A stretch of DNA of 8,281 nt from Robbsia sp050955065 (GTDB lineage Bacteria; Pseudomonadota; Gammaproteobacteria; Burkholderiales; Burkholderiaceae): contig JBPBQT010000465.1 of the NCBI GenBank assembly GCA_050955065.1, positions 1 through 8,281 of the forward strand, written 5' to 3'. Both the position numbers and the translations under genes were made by a program. The notes under the pieces are model-generated. The model did no database searches, was not told the DNA's origin, and saw only the letters and a program-made list of their open reading frames with translations. Shown piece by piece: positions 5,219 to 8,281 of the stretch (the first letter of the stretch is position 1; every line of letters starts with the position of its first letter).

Positions 5219-5224
5219 ATTATC
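5219..5224 (-). promoter_or_regulatory. -10 element of the tRNA-Ile promoter
   Basis: The minus strand reads TGCGATAAT, an extended -10 (TG-N-GATAAT) whose last base is 11 bp before tRNA nucleotide 1. That predicts a start 4-5 bases upstream of the tRNA. The discriminator is GC-rich (CTGCGCC), as in stable-RNA promoters under stringent control. TTGAAC at 5245-5250 is the best -35 candidate, but its 20-bp spacer is long, so the extended -10 probably carries the recognition. Read-through from rpoD may also contribute, because no intrinsic terminator is seen between rpoD and the tRNA. Confidence 0.6.
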
Positions 5225-5291
5225 GCATGCGCCGGCGGGTTGTTGTTCAACTTGCGCAACTTGTTCACCAACCGCACCCGTCGCGCCCGTC

Positions 5292-5313
5292 GAACCTGTA
5301 TGTCAGAACCTGT
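5292..5313. repeat. 8-bp direct repeat just downstream of rpoD
   Basis: GAACCTGT occurs at 5292-5299 and again at 5306-5313, a 14-bp period, within the 3' flank of rpoD. No function is apparent. It could be a remnant of a small duplication. Confidence 0.4.
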
Positions 5314-5323
5314 GAGACGCGGC

Positions 5324-7387
5324 TCAGTTGCCTTCGAGGAAGGACTTCAGCTTGTCCGAACGGCTGGGATGACGCAGCTTGCGCAGTGCCTTCGCCTCGA
5401 TCTGACGGATCCGCTCGCGCGTCACGTCGAACTGCTTGCCGACCTCTTCCAGCGTGTGATCCGAGCTCATTTCGATCCCGAAACGCATGCGCAGCACCTT
5501 CGCCTCGCGCGGCGTCAGCGAGTCCAGCACGTCCTTGACGATGTCCCGCATCCCGGAATGCAGCGCGGCGTCCGACGGCGCGACCGTGTTGCTGTCCTCG
5601 ATGAAGTCGCCCAGATGCGAATCGTCGTCGTCGCCGATCGGCGTTTCCATCGAAATCGGCTCCTTCGCGATCTTCATGATCTTGCGGATCTTGTCCTCGG
5701 GCATCTCCATCTTCTCGGCCAGCGTCGCCGGATCCGGCTCGAGGCCGGTTTCCTGCAGAATCTGCCGGGAAATCCGGTTCATCTTGTTGATCGTCTCGAT
5801 CATGTGCACCGGAATCCGGATGGTGCGGGCCTGATCGGCGATCGAACGCGTGATGGCCTGACGGATCCACCAGGTCGCATACGTCGAGAACTTGTAGCCG
5901 CGACGGTATTCGAACTTGTCCACCGCCTTCATCAGGCCGATGTTGCCTTCCTGGATCAGATCGAGGAACTGCAGCCCGCGGTTCGTGTACTTCTTCGCGA
6001 TCGAGATCACCAGCCGCAGATTGGCCTCGGTCATCTCGCGCTTGGCCTGGCGTGCCTTCAGCTCGCCCGACGCCATCTGGCGGTTGGTTTCCTTCAGGTC
6101 GCCCAGCGGCAACACGACGCGCGTCTGCAGATCGATCAGCTTCTGCTGCTGTTCGCGGATCGCCGGAATGTTGCGCTCGAGCACCGCGCTGTAGTCATGC
6201 TTTTCGTCGACGACGCTTTGCGCCCATTCCAGATTCGTTTCATTGCTCGGGAAACGCGAAATGAACTCGCTGCGCGACATGCCGCACTTGTCCACCACCG
6301 TATGCAGGATCTGGCGCTCGACGCTGCGCACTTCCTCGACCTGACCGCGCAGCGTGTCGCACAGCCGCTCGACGGTGCGCGCGGTGAAGCGGATCGACGT
6401 CAGTTCCTGCTGGATCTCTTCCTGGGCGCGCAGGTAGGAGGCCGACTTGTAGCCCTCCTTCTCGTACGCGTCGCGCATCGCCGAGAATTCCGCGCTGATC
6501 TTGCCGAACTTGTCGAGCGCGGCGCGCTTGAGCGCCTCGAGCTGGGCGGCGTTCGCCGACGCGGCGCGCGCGCCCTCGTCTTCCGCCGAATCCTCATCGT
6601 CGCTTTCCTCGTCGTCGTCGGCGGCTTCGAGTTCCTCCGCTTCCTCGGCGGAGAAACCATCCGCGTCCTTCTCGTCGGCCGGGGCTTCCGTTTCCGAATC
6701 GATCAGGCCGTCGACCAGTTCGTCGACGCGGATTTCGTCGTTCGACACGCGTTCCGCCATCCCGAGGATGTCGGCGATCGTCGTCGGGCAGGCGGAGATC
6801 GCCTGCACCATGTACTTGAGGCCGTCCTCGATCCGCTTCGCGATCTCGATCTCGCCTTCGCGGGTCAGCAGCTCGACGGTCCCCATTTCGCGCATGTACA
6901 TGCGCACCGGGTCCGTCGTGCGACCGAATTCGGAATCGACGGTCGACAACGCGACCTCGGCTTCTTCCTCGACTTCGTCGTCGCTCGCGGCGGCCGGCGC
7001 GTTGTCGTTGAGCAGCAGCGTTTCCGCGTCCGGCGCCGTCTCGTACACCCGCACGCCCATGTCGCTGAACGTGCCGATGATCCCCTCGATCGCGTCCGTC
7101 TCGACGATATCGTCCGGCAGATGGTCGTTGATTTCGGAGAACGTCAGGAAGCCGCGCTCCTTGCCGAGCACGATCAACGCACGCAACTTCGCCCGGCGCT
7201 CTTCGAGCTCCTCGGCGGTACCCGGCTGCTGCGACGCGAACGCGTCCTTCAGCAGCGCCTTTTCTTTCGCACGGCGTTCCCGCACCTTGACCACCACGGT
7301 CTTCTCGCCCTTGCCCGCTTCTTCCACGGGGGTGACTTCTTCTTCAGAGGAGACTTCGTTCAACGTTTTTTTCATGGAGTTCGCCAT
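5324..7387 (-). CDS. rpoD: RNA polymerase primary sigma factor RpoD (sigma-70)
   Basis: This 687-aa housekeeping sigma factor directs core RNA polymerase to -10/-35 promoters. Region 1.1 lies near residues 60-120. Region 1.2 is DPVRMYMREMGTVELLTREG (159-178). A long non-conserved insert to about 430 includes an Asp/Glu-rich stretch near 240-272. Regions 2.1-2.4 run from about 450 to 530 (EANLRLVISIAKKYTNRGLQ, FSTYATWWIRQAITRSIADQ, ARTIRIPVHM). Region 3 follows to about 610. Region 4 at 625-680 has the DNA-binding helix-turn-helix TLEEVGKQFDVTRERIRQIE. The start at ATG 7385-7387 (MANSMKKTLNE) has AAGG at 7393-7396 five bases upstream. An in-frame TTG at 7418-7420 would add 11 residues but is less likely, and an ATG at 7373-7375 lacks a ribosome-binding site. 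It sits downstream of dnaG, as in the rpsU-dnaG-rpoD locus. The acidic insert is the most variable part. Nothing essential is missing. Confidence 0.97.
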   Translation of the reverse strand: MANSMKKTLNEVSSEEEVTPVEEAGKGEKTVVVKVRERRAKEKALLKDAFASQQPGTAEELEERRAKLRALIVLGKERGFLTFSEINDHLPDDIVETDAIEGIIGTFSDMGVRVYETAPDAETLLLNDNAPAAASDDEVEEEAEVALSTVDSEFGRTTDPVRMYMREMGTVELLTREGEIEIAKRIEDGLKYMVQAISACPTTIADILGMAERVSNDEIRVDELVDGLIDSETEAPADEKDADGFSAEEAEELEAADDDEESDDEDSAEDEGARAASANAAQLEALKRAALDKFGKISAEFSAMRDAYEKEGYKSASYLRAQEEIQQELTSIRFTARTVERLCDTLRGQVEEVRSVERQILHTVVDKCGMSRSEFISRFPSNETNLEWAQSVVDEKHDYSAVLERNIPAIREQQQKLIDLQTRVVLPLGDLKETNRQMASGELKARQAKREMTEANLRLVISIAKKYTNRGLQFLDLIQEGNIGLMKAVDKFEYRRGYKFSTYATWWIRQAITRSIADQARTIRIPVHMIETINKMNRISRQILQETGLEPDPATLAEKMEMPEDKIRKIMKIAKEPISMETPIGDDDDSHLGDFIEDSNTVAPSDAALHSGMRDIVKDVLDSLTPREAKVLRMRFGIEMSSDHTLEEVGKQFDVTRERIRQIEAKALRKLRHPSRSDKLKSFLEGN

Positions 7388-7405
7388 AGTGGCCTTATCG
7401 TGGAC

Positions 7406-7426
7406 GCGCACAGTGCGCAACGTTGC
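7406..7426. repeat. two overlapping palindromes upstream of rpoD
   Basis: GCGCAC-A-GTGCGC (7406-7418) is followed, with a two-base overlap, by the perfect palindrome GCAACGTTGC (7417-7426). They end about 10 bp from the AAGG ribosome-binding site of rpoD on the minus strand. They could be a protein-binding site or an mRNA hairpin affecting translation. Confidence 0.4.
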
Positions 7427-7785
7427 ATCGGCCCTGGGTTCCTTGGTTGCACGTGCCGCTGAAGTACAGACGGCCGCCGCGTGAATCGCCCGTCGCGAAT
7501 TTCCGGTTTCTGCGGTAACCTCTCATCGTGAGGGCATCATGTCAGACCGGACGTCGGCGGGACCCAAGCCGGCGTCATTCGTTTCCAGGCGTTGTTCGCA
7601 GGTGCGGGTGCAGCGGGGCGGCGCCTGCGACGCCTTCGATGCGCTGCGGGGTATCCGCAACACGCCCTTGGCTTCAAGAGATCCGGCCCTCGGCCCTGGA
7701 GATCCCGTCCGACCCGGCATCCGCCCGGCCGTACCAGCAATTGCCCAGCAATCGCAGAAGCACTTACACCCGTTTAAAACCCTAA

Positions 7786-7794
7786 ATTATAGCA
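7786..7794 (-). promoter_or_regulatory. extended -10 promoter for rpoD
   Basis: The minus strand reads TGCTATAAT: a perfect TATAAT (7786-7791) preceded by the TGN extension. It lies 16 bp after the dnaG stop codon at 7810-7812. No good -35 is present 16-18 bp upstream (ATAAAT-like), which extended -10 promoters tolerate. Transcription would start near 7779 and run into rpoD, giving it expression independent of dnaG. Confidence 0.65.
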
Positions 7795-7809
7795 CTGATA
7801 AGTCCTGAT

Positions 7810-8281
7810 TTATGGCTTTGCGATGGCGGAGTGCTTCAATTCCGCCACCAGGCGTGACAGACTGGTCACTTCCAGGCTTTGCTCCGGCGTCAGCTTCGTT
7901 TGCCTGCACAGCAGGTCGAGCCGCTCGCACAGACCGTCGTAGCGCATTTTCGCCAGCGATGCATCGATTTCCTGAAACGCCAGATCCTCCAGTTCCCGGC
8001 GGTGCTCGGTGCTCGTCGCGCCGCCCGTGCCGACATCCCCTTCCGCCATCAGCAGATCCCGCACGTTCTCGTCATAGACCAGGATTTCGCGAAAGATTTC
8101 CTCGTAGGTGGAGACGTTCTCCGAATTTCTCAAGACGTCCGACAACAATCGAAACTCCGCGCGCGCGCCCAGTTCCTGCGCATGCGCGATCACTTCCTCG
8201 AACAACGGACGATGATGCGCGCATTCGCCGATCACCTGCAGCGCGTCCTCGCGCAGACGCAGCGCCAGTCTAGGGTGCATC
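7810..8281 (-). CDS. dnaG: DNA primase DnaG, C-terminal part (5' end outside window)
   Basis: The last 156 codons of an open frame continue past the right edge, and the first visible Met is probably internal. The sequence is helical, with stretches such as ARAEFRLLSDVLRNSE, YEEIFREILVYDENVRDLL and a final SLSRLVAELKH. These fit the C-terminal helicase-interaction domain of primase, which docks on DnaB at the replication fork. The catalytic TOPRIM and zinc-binding parts lie outside the window, so the identification rests on these C-terminal features and on its position directly upstream of rpoD, the conserved order of the macromolecular-synthesis locus. It ends in TAA at 7810-7812. It shares the strand with rpoD but is separated from it by a 422-bp gap with its own promoter. 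Confidence 0.8.
   Translation of the reverse strand, partial: MHPRLALRLREDALQVIGECAHHRPLFEEVIAHAQELGARAEFRLLSDVLRNSENVSTYEEIFREILVYDENVRDLLMAEGDVGTGGATSTEHRRELEDLAFQEIDASLAKMRYDGLCERLDLLCRQTKLTPEQSLEVTSLSRLVAELKHSAIAKP

Larger units (their letters stand above)
7388..7809. other. dnaG-rpoD intergenic region and rpoD leader
   Basis: This 422-bp stretch has no credible gene. Short open frames on both strands lack ribosome-binding sites and any recognisable protein. It holds a strong extended -10 promoter at its dnaG end (listed separately), giving a predicted rpoD leader of about 390 nt. Two direct repeats are visible: CCAGCAAT at 7734-7741 and 7745-7752, and GAGATCC at 7678-7684 and 7699-7705. 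Adjoining palindromes lie at 7406-7426. I do not recognise a known riboswitch or regulatory RNA. Confidence 0.6.

Noticed and set aside
5248..5263. CAACTTG-CG-CAACTTG direct repeat upstream of the tRNA as a possible attachment site
   Set aside because: The copies are only seven bases, lie upstream of the tRNA and not at its 3' end, and no integrase or second copy is in the window.
5240..7462. A 740-codon plus-strand open frame antisense to rpoD
   Set aside because: It is a shadow of the GC-rich rpoD gene: Arg/His/Leu-rich with no recognisable domain, while the opposite strand encodes a complete canonical sigma-70.
7523..7785. Small overlapping open frames on both strands in the dnaG-rpoD gap
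   Set aside because: There is no ribosome-binding site and no family resemblance, and the composition is typical of GC-rich non-coding sequence.
1..8281. CRISPR arrays, insertion sequences or prophage genes
   Set aside because: No regularly spaced repeats, transposase, terminal inverted repeats or phage proteins were seen. Apart from the intron, the window looks like core chromosome.

Overview
The window looks like a chromosomal segment of a high-GC betaproteobacterium, most likely a member of Burkholderiaceae. The evidence is the dnaG-rpoD order, a long sigma-70 with a large acidic insert, and a betaproteobacterial-type Anbu protease. I cannot name the species. Almost everything lies on the minus strand, so genes are described here from high to low coordinates.

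Region 1 (8281-5324) is the end of the macromolecular-synthesis locus. The last 156 codons of a probable dnaG (primase) are followed by a 420-bp gap and then a complete rpoD (687 aa). The gap starts with an extended -10 promoter, which would give rpoD a leader of about 390 nt.

Region 2 (5224-4823) is the most interesting part. It holds a short transcription unit with a promoter at 5219-5224 and a strong intrinsic terminator at 4823-4853. The product is tRNA-Ile(CAU), split in its anticodon loop, between U33 and C34, by a 271-nt ORF-less group I intron. I could pair all the core helices by eye (P1, P3, P4, P5, P6, P7, P8, P9), find the terminal omega-G, and find a U.G pair at the 5' splice site. 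The core closely resembles the Azoarcus tRNA-Ile intron (subgroup IC3), but the insertion point and P1 appear different. The spliced product is a 78-nt cloverleaf with encoded CCA.

Region 3 (4822-4510) is a non-coding gap with a dense cluster of palindromes. It lies upstream of Region 4 (4509-97), a four-gene cluster: circularly permuted ATP-grasp protein, alpha-E protein, transglutaminase-like cysteine peptidase, and the Anbu proteasome-like Ntn-hydrolase. This is the known Anbu gene neighbourhood. It has been proposed to make and turn over a peptide or isopeptide product, but its substrate is unknown. The intergenic spacers hold GC-rich hairpins, including a perfect 12-bp stem between the second and third genes, that may tune expression within the cluster.

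The first 53 bases may be the C-terminal tail of a plus-strand gene converging on Anbu, separated from it by a GC hairpin.
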